A stretch of DNA of 64,000 bases from Alphaproteobacteria bacterium (lineage in GTDB: Bacteria; Pseudomonadota; Alphaproteobacteria; Sphingomonadales; Kordiimonadaceae). This document shows, in pieces, positions 17,408-25,897 of this stretch. A model generated the notes under the pieces. It did not search any database, was not told the DNA's origin, and saw only the letters and a list, made by a program, of their open reading frames with translations. The stretch is from positions 1 through 64,000 of the forward strand of contig SBGU01000060.1 in NCBI GenBank assembly GCA_006226495.1, read 5' to 3'. Each line of letters begins with the position of its first letter. The stretch's first letter is position 1. The translations under genes and the position numbers were made by a program.

Positions 17408-18438
17408 ACCGGATAATCCCCCTCGCCCAGGCCTTCGAGCGAGGCTTCGAACCGCTTCACGGTCTTCCGCGCGTGCGCCGCGTCCGCGAATTCGGCGATG
17501 TGGAACAGGGCATCGCCTTCGTTGACGATGGGCAGGTTGGTGCGACCGATGACCACGCCGTCTTCGCGGGCCTTGATCTCGCTTTCGTCGTCGCCCAGCA
17601 GGTCGGAAAGATAGGCGAGTGTGTCGCCCGCGCGCACGCGGCGCCCGAGCTGGATGGGCGAGCGCAAAATGCCGGACTGTTCGCTTCTGATCCAGTGCGA
17701 GGCTTCGGCTTCCACGGTCACATGCGGGCGGCGTTTCTGTTCGCGCTTGATCATGCCCACGCCTGCCAGCACATTGAGGATGCCGCGCACACCGGCGCGC
17801 ACCGCCATGTCGTCGAACCTGAGCGCTTCCGAAGCTTCATACAGAAGGATCGGTTTGCCTTTTTCGACACCATAGCCGCGCAAGCTACCGTCGCGCAGGT
17901 TGGCGTTCACGATCACCGCCGTGTTGAAGGCACGCGCGAGCCGAGCGGTTTCTTCGTCCTTCATGTTGGCGCGGATGTGCGGGAAGTTGGTGCGGTGGTT
18001 CGCACCCGTGTGCAAATCGATGCCATAATCGGCCCGGTCGATAATCTCGCGCCGGAACACGTTGGCGACCCGGGAGGCGAGCGAACCATGTTCCGAGCCC
18101 GGAAAGGCCCGGTTCAGGTCGCGCCCGTCCGGCAGGTAGCGGGTGTGGTTCAGGAAGCCATGCATGTTGACCACCGGCACACAGATGAGGGTGCCCCTGA
18201 GCCGGCTGAGCGCCTTTTGCTTGAGGAGTTGGCGGATAATCTCGATGCCGTTGATCTCATCCCCGTGAATGGCGGCGGAAACACACAAGACCGGCCCGTG
18301 CCCGCGCCCATGCACCACATGCACGGGCATCGCCAAGGGCGTGTAGCGGGACTGGCCCGGCAGGGTGAGCGAAAAGGATTCGCGCCGGCCCGCCGGAATG
18401 CTGTGCCCCGCAATCGTGAATGCTTCCCTGACCGCCAT
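17404..18438 (-). CDS. succinylglutamate desuccinylase/aspartoacylase-family (M14-type) metallohydrolase
   Basis: A 344-residue enzyme started at the ATG giving MAVREAFTIAGHSI. Zinc ligands are visible in AAIHGDEINGIEI (His58, Glu61) and in the His of YGIDLHTGANHRTNFPH. NRAFPGSEHGS is the substrate/Arg region and ILLYEASEALRFD may carry the catalytic Glu. The C-terminal EDGVVIGRTNLPIVNEGDALFHI is the beta-domain usual for this family. Members cleave N-acyl groups from amino acids. The gene lies in the same direction as rimB-rimK, a pairing seen in other proteobacteria, and is coupled to the unknown secreted protein downstream. It might also supply the AstE step missing near astAB, but this is inference; the family is broad and AstE proper is usually nearer 320-340 residues. 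Confidence 0.85.
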   Translation of the reverse strand: MAVREAFTIAGHSIPAGRRESFSLTLPGQSRYTPLAMPVHVVHGRGHGPVLCVSAAIHGDEINGIEIIRQLLKQKALSRLRGTLICVPVVNMHGFLNHTRYLPDGRDLNRAFPGSEHGSLASRVANVFRREIIDRADYGIDLHTGANHRTNFPHIRANMKDEETARLARAFNTAVIVNANLRDGSLRGYGVEKGKPILLYEASEALRFDDMAVRAGVRGILNVLAGVGMIKREQKRRPHVTVEAEASHWIRSEQSGILRSPIQLGRRVRAGDTLAYLSDLLGDDESEIKAREDGVVIGRTNLPIVNEGDALFHIAEFADAAHARKTVKRFEASLEGLGEGDYPV

Positions 18439-18554
18439 GAAAATGCCCCTCGCACAAAAAAAACAGCGATATACCGGCCAAAATTCGAGGCCGAACAACG
18501 GTTTGCAGGGTGGGCGATTTTGCACGCCTTGGCAAGGGGCACCGTGGGGCCAAA

Positions 18555-18652
18555 ACAAAGCCCCCTCTCCCCGCCCTCTCCCCCGCGGGGGGAGAGGGAT
18601 ACGCAGGCCCGGCAAGCGCCAGCGCGCCCCGGCCGCAGTCGGGTGAGGGGGG
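18555..18652. repeat. GC-rich composite repeat, second copy
   Basis: CCCTCTCCCC-rich stem with GGGGGGAGAGGG, then a spacer, then GGCCGCAGTCGGGTGAGGGG. Same order of blocks as 14387-14465. It lies just upstream of the M14-type gene and forms the first part of a gene-free stretch of 1,015 bp (18439-19453). Confidence 0.65.
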
Positions 18653-18710
18653 CCGGACACTGCCGCCCCCGCACATCACCGTTCGCCTGCGCCACCGCCC
18701 CCACACATCA

Positions 18711-19413
18711 CCGTTCGCCCTGAGCCTGTCGAAGGGCAGAATGCAGGGCGGAGACAGTGCCGGCAAACGCCGCACCCGCCATCCCGGGCTTCGACAGGCT
18801 CAGCCCGAACGGTGTGGGTGTGCAGGGCGGAGACTTCTGCCACCCACTCGCTGTCATGGCGGGACTTGATCCCGCCATCCATAACCCGGCCAGACCGGGC
18901 GCGCAGGCGTTTCGGGCAAAGCCGTATGGATTCCGGGGTCGGGCCCCGGAATGACACTGTATCTGCAAGGTTTGAGCCCAACCTTGCCCGATCTTGCCCC
19001 ACCGTTCGCCCTGAGCCTGTCGAAGGGCAGAATGCAGGGCAGAGACTGTACCGGCACCCCCGAGCCCGCCATCCCGGGCTTCGACAGGCTCAGCCCGAAC
19101 GGTGTGGGTGTGCAGGGCACAAGTATGGTGTCGGGTGCGCCGGCCACCTCCTCGCTGTCATGGCGGGACTTGATCCCGCCATCCATAACCCGGCCAGACC
19201 GGGCGCGCAGGCGTTTCGGGCAAAGCCGTATGGATTCCGGGGTCAAGCCCCGGAATGACAGGGTGGTTTGGCTGGTGTCTAAACGTCCCCGATCTTGCCC
19301 CACCGTTCGCCCTGAGCTTGTCGAAGGGCAGGATGCAGGGCGGAGACTGTACCGGCAAACTCCGCGCCCGCCATCCTGGGCTTCGACAGGCTCAGCCCGA
19401 GCGGGGTTGGGGG
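18711..19413. repeat. array of about 0.3-kb palindromic repeat units (2.4 copies)
   Basis: Units start at 18711, 19002 and 19303 (spacing 291 and 301). Each begins with CCGTTCGCCCTGAGC-type sequence, continues with CTGTCGAAGGGCAG, and is met about 80 nt later by its near-perfect inverse (CTTCGACAGGCTCAGCCCGAAC), forming a long stem. The first two units go on with two small hairpins each: ATGGCGGGA-CTTGA-TCCCGCCAT (18856-18878 and 19160-19182) and ATTCCGGGG-TCGGG/TCAAG-CCCCGGAAT (18930-18952 and 19234-19256). The third unit stops before these. No coding potential; the reading frames through it are driven by high GC. It separates rimK from the M14-type gene. Confidence 0.85.
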
Positions 19414-19453
19414 GAGTTGCGGCCGGCACCAGCAGGCACCAGCCCTGCGGTCG

Positions 19454-20380
19454 TCAGCCGCGGCCTTTGGTTTTGGTGCGGCCGTGGCGGGCGTTTTTTT
19501 CGATGAATTCGATGATCTTGCCGGCGACATCGATGCCGGTCGCGGTTTCGATGCCCTCGAGTCCCGGCGAGCTGTTCACTTCCATGATCACCGGCCCGTG
19601 GTTGGAGCGGAGCATGTCGACACCGGCGACATTCAGCCCCATGGCCCGCGCGGCGCGCACGGCGGTCGAGCGTTCTTCGGGCGTGATGCGGATGGGTTTC
19701 GAACTGCCGCCCCGGTGCAGGTTCGAACGGAACTCGCCTTCGGCACCCTTGCGCATCATCGAGGCCACCACCTTGTCGCCCACCACCAGGGCGCGGATGT
19801 CCTGCGCCTTGGCTTCCTTGATATATTCCTGCACCAGGATGTTGGCCTTCAGCTTGCCGAACGCCTGGATCATCGAGCGTGCGGCATCGCGCGTGTCGGC
19901 CAGTACCACACCCACACCCTGGGTGCCCTCCAGAAGCTTGATCACCACGGGCGGGCCACCGACCATGTCGAGCAAATCATCCGCTTCCGACGTGCCGTGC
20001 GAAAAGGCGGTGACCGGCAGGCCCACGCCCTTGCGGGAAAGGAGCTGGAAGCTCCTGAGCTTGTCGCGCGAGCGGCTGATCGCCACGGATTCGTTCAGGG
20101 GGTATACCCCCATCATCTCGAACTGCCTGAGGACGGCGGTGCCAAAAAAGGTGATCGACGCGCCGATCCGCGGGATCACGGCGTCATAGCCATCCAGCAC
20201 CTCGCCCTTGTAGCGCACTTCGGGCCGGTGCGAGGCGATGTTGATATAAACCTTCAGGGTGTCGATCGCGTCGATTTCATGCCCGCGTTCGCGCGCCGCC
20301 GCCATCAGGCGCTGGTGCGAATACAGGTTGGCGTTCCGGGTCAGGATCGCGATGCGCAGTTTGCCGTTTTTTTCTTCCAT
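19454..20380 (-). CDS. rimK: RimK-family ATP-grasp alpha-L-glutamate ligase
   Basis: A 308-residue ATP-grasp ligase that adds glutamates to the C-terminus of ribosomal protein S6 (or makes poly-glutamate) in the cytoplasm. The N-terminal domain has [24 protein letters not shown]. The ATP-grasp core shows [43 protein letters not shown] and the metal-binding [15 protein letters not shown]. The basic C-terminus ([14 protein letters not shown]) is usual. The start ATG shares its A with the stop of rimB (TGATG), so the two are translationally coupled. Length and motifs match E. coli RimK (300 residues) closely. Confidence 0.93.
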   Translation of the reverse strand: MEEKNGKLRIAILTRNANLYSHQRLMAAARERGHEIDAIDTLKVYINIASHRPEVRYKGEVLDGYDAVIPRIGASITFFGTAVLRQFEMMGVYPLNESVAISRSRDKLRSFQLLSRKGVGLPVTAFSHGTSEADDLLDMVGGPPVVIKLLEGTQGVGVVLADTRDAARSMIQAFGKLKANILVQEYIKEAKAQDIRALVVGDKVVASMMRKGAEGEFRSNLHRGGSSKPIRITPEERSTAVRAARAMGLNVAGVDMLRSNHGPVIMEVNSSPGLEGIETATGIDVAGKIIEFIEKNARHGRTKTKGRG

Positions 20381-20850
20381 CAGGCTTTGCCTTCTTTTTC
20401 CTCTTGCCCGCCCGGCCCCGGTTCTTCGCCCATGGCATAGGAGAGCGCACTGTCAACAATGTAGCGGCCCTTGAGCGCCTCGCGCCCGACCAGCATGCGG
20501 AACCCCATTTCGTCCCGATTGGTCAGGCTCAGCTTCACCAAGCGGGTGAAGGGGCCAAGGGTCAGCTTTGTCGCCACCACCAGCCGAAGCTCGGTATGGC
20601 CGTTTGAACTTTTGATCAGCCGTTCACCCACAACGGGCGCCAGGCATTTCACTTCGGGCCGCCGGTGTTTCTGCACCGGATGCACCCTGAATTCGGCCCA
20701 CAGGCGGCCGTCTATCATCTTTGTCTTCACGCCATACGCATGCAGCGCCGAGGTTTTGGCGCCGGTGTCGATCTTGGCCTTGATGGCGCCGATACCAAAG
20801 TCGGGCAGCCCTGCCCATTCGCGCCATCCAATGATCAGTTTCGATTTCAT
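20380..20850 (-). CDS. rimB: RimB-type retropepsin-like protease
   Basis: A 156-residue protein of the family often labelled ATP-dependent zinc protease and found beside rimK. It starts [38 protein letters not shown], with the conserved WREW and the retropepsin motif DTGAKTS that supplies the catalytic Asp. The end ([20 protein letters not shown]) carries the second conserved [10 protein letters not shown] block. The C-terminal tail is Glu/Gly-rich. In Pseudomonas, RimB is reported to modulate RimK activity; the overlap with rimK here supports the same partnership. The ATG at 20850 was preferred over an upstream frame extension that lacks conservation. Confidence 0.85.
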   Translation of the reverse strand: MKSKLIIGWREWAGLPDFGIGAIKAKIDTGAKTSALHAYGVKTKMIDGRLWAEFRVHPVQKHRRPEVKCLAPVVGERLIKSSNGHTELRLVVATKLTLGPFTRLVKLSLTNRDEMGFRMLVGREALKGRYIVDSALSYAMGEEPGPGGQEEKEGKA

Positions 20851-21303
20851 AGGGCGGATTCTGCTCTCCGTTGCCGGGCCGCCATCGGGCAATTGCCCCG
20901 GCCCCCCTGGTGCATGGCACCCCCACCGGGCCCGACGCACCTGTCTCTGTTCCTCAATGTTTCCGGATACTGATGCACCGGGTCGGGTCACGGCTCACCG
21001 CCCGCAGCCCCGCCTGCGCAATGCACTTGCCGGGCCACCTACTCGACCGGGCCACTTCTTGAAAAGCGAATTTATCGCGACCTATCTATCGGTTATGCCA
21101 ATGGCTGCAATCCGGAAGCCCCATGGCTGCCGCGACTTATGGCGCCGGGGCCCGGCCTGCATGCCGTTCCTTCCGCGCCCAGTCTAACAAATCCAGCCGC
21201 ATTTTCCAGTGGCCTGCACCGGATGCGGTTGCTTGACTTTACCGGTTGGGGGCCGACCTTAAGGCTATGGCCCCATGGGCCCAGCGAACAGAAGGATTTT
21301 GCC
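20851..21303. other. intergenic region between rimB and acyl-CoA dehydrogenase
   Basis: A 453-bp divergent spacer. It must hold promoters for rimB-rimK and for the acyl-CoA dehydrogenase. I see no RNA gene, no strong palindrome and no credible short gene. AGAAGGA precedes the acyl-CoA dehydrogenase ATG. Confidence 0.4.
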
Positions 21304-22995
21304 ATGCCGACGCCCCGCGACCCCCGCAGCCAGCTCGCGACCCATGAGGTGATGAACCAGCCGACCCCGTTCGGCGACCGCAATGTATTTTCGGGCGACG
21401 CCATCGCGCGCGATTATGTTGCACGGGCGTTCCAAACTGTTGCGGCATGCAACAGTTCCGGGGGCGGTTTTGACGGGCTTTTGTCGCATCTGCAACAGTT
21501 TGGATCAACCGTAGGGTGTGAAGAAGCGCGTGAACACGGCCGGCTCGCCAACGAGAATCCGCCCAAGCTGACGCCGTTCGACCGCTATGGCCACCGTATC
21601 GACGAGGTGGAATTTCACCCGTCTTATCATAAACTTATGGATATGGGGCTTTCGGCGGGCGCCAGTTCGGTGGCCTGGACGGCGCCTGCGGGCGGCCACA
21701 CGGCCCATATCGCGCTCATGACCCTGATGACCTGGGCCGACGCCGGGGTCACCTGCCCCATGTCCATGACCTATGCGGTGGGGGCGGTCTTGCAAGCCCA
21801 TGATTGGACTAGGGAATCCTGGCTGCCGGCGGTCACGTCCGGTATTTATGACCCCGCGGTGCGGCCGCTCAGCGAAAAGCGCGGCGCCACCATGGGCATG
21901 GCCATGACCGAGAAGCAGGGCGGCTCTGACGTGCGGGCCAATTCGACCCGCGCCATTGCCATGCCTGGCAGCGACGATGAGGTGCAACTCATTGGCCACA
22001 AATGGTTTTGTTCCGCGCCCATGTGCGACGGCTTCCTGACTTTGGCCTATGAGGACGCGGGGCTTTCCTGTTTCCTGGTGCCGCGCTGGCGCCCGGATGG
22101 CAGCCGCAACGCCATGGAAATCCAGCGCCTCAAGGACAAGATGGGCGACAAATCCAACGCCTCCAGCGAAATCGAATATCGCCATGCCTGGGCGCGCCGG
22201 GTCGGTGAACCGGGCCGGGGCGTGAAGACCATCATCAACATGGTGCATCATACCCGGCTTGACTGCGCGGCGGGCTCGGCGGCGAACATGCGCATCGGCA
22301 CGGCGCTGGCGGCGCACCATGCCACAGGCCGGTCCGCGTTCCAGAAAAAGCTTATCGATCAACCGCTTATGCAGTCCGTTCTGACGGACATGGCGCTTGA
22401 ATGCGAAGCCGCCTATGCGCTTCTCTTTGAAGAAACCGCTGCGTTTGATGCTGCCCATCTGGGTGATGAAGACGCGGCCATGCTGTCGCGAATCCTGGCG
22501 CCCGTGGCCAAATACTGGATCTGCAAACGCGCGCCGGCGGTCGCCTACGAAGCCATGGAATGCCATGGCGGGGTTGGTTTTGTCGAAGAAACCGGCATGC
22601 CGCGGCTCTATCGCCAGTCGCCCTTGAATTCCATCTGGGAAGGCTCGGGCAATGTGATCGCGCTTGATATCCAGCGCGCGCTGATGGCGCCGCCGGTACT
22701 GGCCGCCCTGCAGAAACGGCTGCTGGTCCACAAGGGCGCGGATGCAACCCTTGATGCCGCCACCGACAAGCTGTTGAACCCGAAGGCGTTTCTGGCGCAG
22801 GGCGAAGCCGGCATGCGCGCGTTTGCGGAAAAACTGGCGCTCACCCTTCAGGCCGGGGCCCTGCTTTCAGGCCCGCGCCCGGACCTTGCGGACGCCTTCA
22901 TCCGCACGCGCATGGTTGCGCCCGCACTGGCGTTCGGCGGGTCAACCGAACGCCTGCCGCACGATATACTTCTGGAAAGGGCTTTGATTGCCTGA
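21304..22995 (+). CDS. AidB-like acyl-CoA dehydrogenase
   Basis: A 563-residue flavoprotein of the AidB subgroup of acyl-CoA dehydrogenases. It has the AidB-type beginning (THEVMNQPTPFGDRNVFSGDA) and a mid domain with GMAMTEKQGGSDVRANST and HKWFCSAPMCDGFLTLA. The C-terminal helical bundle has RLKDKMGDKSNASSEIEY, ECHGGVGFVEETGMPRLYRQSPLNSIWEGSGNV, the FAD-binding end of the family. E. coli AidB (541 residues) is induced by alkylation and binds DNA and FAD; homologues may act on branched-chain acyl-CoA. Which of these applies here cannot be told. Convergent with glk, with only 2 bp between stops. Confidence 0.85.
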   Translation: MPTPRDPRSQLATHEVMNQPTPFGDRNVFSGDAIARDYVARAFQTVAACNSSGGGFDGLLSHLQQFGSTVGCEEAREHGRLANENPPKLTPFDRYGHRIDEVEFHPSYHKLMDMGLSAGASSVAWTAPAGGHTAHIALMTLMTWADAGVTCPMSMTYAVGAVLQAHDWTRESWLPAVTSGIYDPAVRPLSEKRGATMGMAMTEKQGGSDVRANSTRAIAMPGSDDEVQLIGHKWFCSAPMCDGFLTLAYEDAGLSCFLVPRWRPDGSRNAMEIQRLKDKMGDKSNASSEIEYRHAWARRVGEPGRGVKTIINMVHHTRLDCAAGSAANMRIGTALAAHHATGRSAFQKKLIDQPLMQSVLTDMALECEAAYALLFEETAAFDAAHLGDEDAAMLSRILAPVAKYWICKRAPAVAYEAMECHGGVGFVEETGMPRLYRQSPLNSIWEGSGNVIALDIQRALMAPPVLAALQKRLLVHKGADATLDAATDKLLNPKAFLAQGEAGMRAFAEKLALTLQAGALLSGPRPDLADAFIRTRMVAPALAFGGSTERLPHDILLERALIA

Positions 22996-22997
22996 AC

Positions 22998-23957
22998 TTA
23001 GGCGACAGCCGCGCCGATGAGCGCCGTATTGTTGGCGGTGATCAGCCGGACCGGGATACGGTCCAGGTAAGGCGACATCGGCCCCTTGGCGACAAAACGG
23101 CGCAGGAGGTCGCTGGGCGCCACCATATCGGCGATCTTGGGCAGGATGCCGCCACCCAGGAACACGCCGCCCGTGGCGCCGTGCGCGAGCGCAAGGTCGC
23201 CCGCCACGCTGCCGAGAACCGCCAGGAAAAGCTGTACCGCACGGGTGCAGGAAGGCGCCCCCCCCATGGCCGCAAGGCGCGAGATTTCGGCGGGCGGCAG
23301 GGCGCGGTTGCCACTGCCACCATAATCGACCAGGAAGCGGTGAATGCGCGCAAGTCCTTCACCGCACAGGAGATATTCGACACAGACATAACCAAGCTCT
23401 GCCTTCAGATGCTCGGTCAGGTCATGCTCAAGCCGGGTCGACGGCGCGAAGGCCATATAACCGCCTTCGGTCGACACCGTGATCCAGCCATCGTTCGATG
23501 GCACCAGCAAGGCGGCGCCAAAACCGGTGCCCGGCCCCATGACCGAGATCGGCCCCTTGGCTTCAAGCTTGCCGTCCTTCAGGCTGATGAAATCGGTGCC
23601 GGCATTCAGATACAGGCAGGCGCGGGCCAGCGCGCCAAAATCATTGAGCAGCAGGGCTTCGGTGAAGCCGAATTCTTTTTCGAGCTCGTCCGAGGAAACA
23701 GACCAGCCAAGGTTGGTGAGGAAGCCTTCGCGCGCTGTGGTCGGGCCGGCGATCGCCAGTTTGGCCACCTTGGGGTGCGGGCCTTCAAGGCCACGCACAT
23801 AATGGTCCAGCATCGCGGCCAGGCCTTCATGCTCGCCGGATGAAAACACCCTTACATTCTCGATGACAGGTTTACCCGCACCCGTGAAACGCGCCACGCC
23901 GAAGCGACCGTTGGTTCCGCCAATATCTGCCACGATGCAGGTCTGATCACCGCTCAT
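22998..23957 (-). CDS. glk: glucokinase
   Basis: A 319-residue ROK/GlcK-type glucokinase phosphorylating glucose with ATP in the cytoplasm. It shows the phosphate loop DIGGTNGRFGVARF (residues about 10-23), the sugar-binding LLLNDFGALARA with catalytic Asp, SVMGPGTGFGAALLVP, the TEGGYMAFAP block and GGVFLGGGILPKI for adenosine binding. Length matches E. coli Glk (321). It would convert the glucose left by maltose phosphorolysis to glucose-6-phosphate, although it is 9 kb from the maltose locus and has no copy of the LacI palindrome. Confidence 0.93.
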   Translation of the reverse strand: MSGDQTCIVADIGGTNGRFGVARFTGAGKPVIENVRVFSSGEHEGLAAMLDHYVRGLEGPHPKVAKLAIAGPTTAREGFLTNLGWSVSSDELEKEFGFTEALLLNDFGALARACLYLNAGTDFISLKDGKLEAKGPISVMGPGTGFGAALLVPSNDGWITVSTEGGYMAFAPSTRLEHDLTEHLKAELGYVCVEYLLCGEGLARIHRFLVDYGGSGNRALPPAEISRLAAMGGAPSCTRAVQLFLAVLGSVAGDLALAHGATGGVFLGGGILPKIADMVAPSDLLRRFVAKGPMSPYLDRIPVRLITANNTALIGAAVA

Positions 23958-24187
23958 CTTCTACCCTTTACGCCAACAGGCCTTGCGGCCGATCAGGTCA
24001 ATCCTCAGGCGAACAGGATACACGAAACGGCCGCTGGCCGATCCTTGAGCGATATCCCTTCCCCATTCCTTCCGCCTTGTCTTTAACCTCTAAAGACAGC
24101 GCTGTCAATTTACTGTTTGGGCCGCGCGCGGGCGCCTGCCACACGGCTTCACACGCCCCAAGCACGGCTTTGTGTGCCATATATTTC

Positions 24188-24217
24188 TTGACCCCGGCGC
24201 GCAGGCCGGTGTTAAGC
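24188..24217 (+). promoter_or_regulatory. possible MerR/CueR-type promoter of the copper operon
   Basis: TTGACC (24188-24193) and TTAAGC (24212-24217) are separated by 18 bp. Centred between them is the dyad ACCCCGGC-N6-GCCGGTGT (7 of 8 positions pair). Such an arrangement, an inverted repeat inside a slightly long spacer, is typical of MerR-family metal activators. The -10 is only 7 bp from the first ATG, so the message might be leaderless. Tentative. Confidence 0.35.
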
Positions 24218-24224
24218 TCGCGCC

Positions 24225-24584
24225 ATGAAACGTGTCCGACATATGCTTGGCCTTGTGCTTCTGGCATTCAGCCTGATGACCCTGCAGCAACCTGCAGCGG
24301 GCGCCAGCGCCATGCCCTGTTGCGACGAGGCCAGGATGGCCGCCATGCATGCCGCCATGGGACACGAGCCAATGGACGCGGGCCAGCATACGCCCTGCGA
24401 CCCGATGAAGGGCGAGCAAGACCTGCCCGACTGCTGCAAGGACATCAACCACGCCGTTGCAGCCACCCTGAGCACAGAGTCCGATACCAGCATGCCCCTG
24501 TTTCGTGTGGACCTGAAGGCCGAAGGCGTGGCGCGGTTGGTTGCCGTTATGCCCACCCACCATACCCCACCGCCCAACGCCTGA
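24225..24584 (+). CDS. small exported Met/Cys/His-rich protein, first gene of the copper-efflux operon
   Basis: A 119-residue protein with a signal peptide (MLGLVLLAFSLMTLQQPAAGASA). The mature part is dense in metal ligands: MPCCDEARMAAMHAAMGHEP, MDAGQHTPCDPMKGEQ and LPDCCKDINHA, then a less rich tail ending in HHTPPPNA. I know no named family with certainty; small proteins of this type occur ahead of cusCBA-like operons. It probably binds Cu(I)/Ag(I) in the periplasm and passes it to the pump or buffers it. No Shine-Dalgarno sequence precedes the ATG; a start at Met7 is possible and would leave the signal peptide intact. The next gene begins 65 bp downstream. Confidence 0.7.
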   Translation: MKRVRHMLGLVLLAFSLMTLQQPAAGASAMPCCDEARMAAMHAAMGHEPMDAGQHTPCDPMKGEQDLPDCCKDINHAVAATLSTESDTSMPLFRVDLKAEGVARLVAVMPTHHTPPPNA

Positions 24585-24649
24585 TCGACCGACAGCCGGT
24601 GCGCGGCAATTGCCGCCGCCATGTATGATGTTTTGATCAGGAATTTGCC

Positions 24650-25897
24650 ATGACCTGGAAATTCGCACCCCTTCTGGGGATTGCCCTTGCCTTTGCCGCC
24701 ACGCCCGTGCGTGCCGAAGGCCCCCTGTCGCTTGATGAAGCGCTGAACCTTGCCCTTGGCCGCACCGACCCTTCGGTTGCACGCTATACCGAACGGGCGG
24801 CCGGGCGGCTGGATGCCGCCATCGCCGCCGGTGCCCTGCCGGACCCGATGGTCAGTGTCGGTGTCGCCAACCTGCCTTTGGATAACCTGTCGCTTGACCG
24901 CGAGGCCATGACCCAGTTGCGGCTTGGCGTGCGGCAAAGCTTCCCGCGCGGCCATACCCGCAGCCTGATGGCGGCAACCGAACAGGAAAAGGCTGCCGAA
25001 ATGCGCGCCGAAGCCGATGCCCAGAGCCTGTTGATTGCCCGCGCGGTTACCGCCGCCTGGCATGAAGCGCGCTATAGCTATATCGCTGAGCAGGAACTCA
25101 CCAAGGTGCGTGCCCAGCTTGAAGGGCTGAAGGCCCAGCAGGAAAGCAGCTTCGCAGCCGCAGGTGGCGCGGCACTGGAACGCATCTACCGCACCGAACT
25201 GGAAATCGCGCTGTTGGACGACCGATTGGCGAGCGCGGTGCAGGACCGGGAACGCGCGGTCGCGGGCCTTGCCCGTTTCATCGGGCAGGCTGCCGCAGAA
25301 CGCCAACCCATGCCTGGCGCCCTGCCGTCGCCAACCCTGCCCGCAGGTGCCCAGATCGAAGATGCTGTGGCCAACCACCCCAGCCTGATGGCATCGAAGA
25401 ACCGCGAGGCGCAGGCCGGCACGTCGGTCGCCCTTGCACACGAAGCCTATAAACCCGCCTGGAGTCTCGAGCTGGACTATGGCGCCCGCTTCGGCGACCG
25501 GGCCGACTTTGGTTCCGCCATCGTGACCTTCGACCTGCCGCTCTGGACCGGCAAACGCCAGGACCCGGCGCTGAGTGCCGCCAAACGGCAGGCGCAGGCG
25601 GCGGCGTTCGAGACCGACACCTTGCGCCTGAACATGCTGCAAAGCGCGCATACCCTGATGGCGGACCTGCGCGGCCTGACAACGCGCCTTGATCGTTTCG
25701 ATAGTGAAACAATCAAGCGGGCGACCGATGCCGCGGGCGCCACACGCAATGCCTATCAGGCCGGCACCGTGGATTTTGCCGAACTGGTGCGCGCCGAAAT
25801 CGCGCTTCTGGACACACGCCTGAGGGCCGAAATGCTGCGGCGGGATATCGCGCTTGCCCGCGCGAACCTTGCCTACCTGATGGGAGAAACCCGATGA
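24650..25897 (+). CDS. cusC: TolC-family outer-membrane channel of Cu/Ag efflux (CusC)
   Basis: A 415-residue outer-membrane efflux protein. It has a signal peptide (LLGIALAFAATPVRAEG), then two repeated helical halves typical of the family: LSLDEALNLALGRTDPSVAR with ALPDPMVSVGVANLP, and IEDAVANHPSLMASKNREAQ with WSLELDYGARFGDRADFGSAIVTFDLPLW. It forms the trimeric exit duct for the CusBA complex. AGGA lies about 10 nt before the ATG. Its stop overlaps the cusB start (ATGA). Confidence 0.88.
   Translation: MTWKFAPLLGIALAFAATPVRAEGPLSLDEALNLALGRTDPSVARYTERAAGRLDAAIAAGALPDPMVSVGVANLPLDNLSLDREAMTQLRLGVRQSFPRGHTRSLMAATEQEKAAEMRAEADAQSLLIARAVTAAWHEARYSYIAEQELTKVRAQLEGLKAQQESSFAAAGGAALERIYRTELEIALLDDRLASAVQDRERAVAGLARFIGQAAAERQPMPGALPSPTLPAGAQIEDAVANHPSLMASKNREAQAGTSVALAHEAYKPAWSLELDYGARFGDRADFGSAIVTFDLPLWTGKRQDPALSAAKRQAQAAAFETDTLRLNMLQSAHTLMADLRGLTTRLDRFDSETIKRATDAAGATRNAYQAGTVDFAELVRAEIALLDTRLRAEMLRRDIALARANLAYLMGETR

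Noticed and set aside
17404-18438. Calling the M14-type enzyme astE
   Set aside because: The family is broad and the gene is 12 kb from astAB and linked to rimBK and an unknown secreted protein; no sequence feature seen here proves AstE activity.
18711-19413. CRISPR-like appearance of the regular repeats
   Set aside because: Units are about 290-300 bp with internal palindromes and no short spacers; no cas genes are present.
18951-20189. 412-residue plus-strand open frame across the repeat array and rimK
   Set aside because: Half of it is repeat DNA and half is antisense to rimK; no domain.
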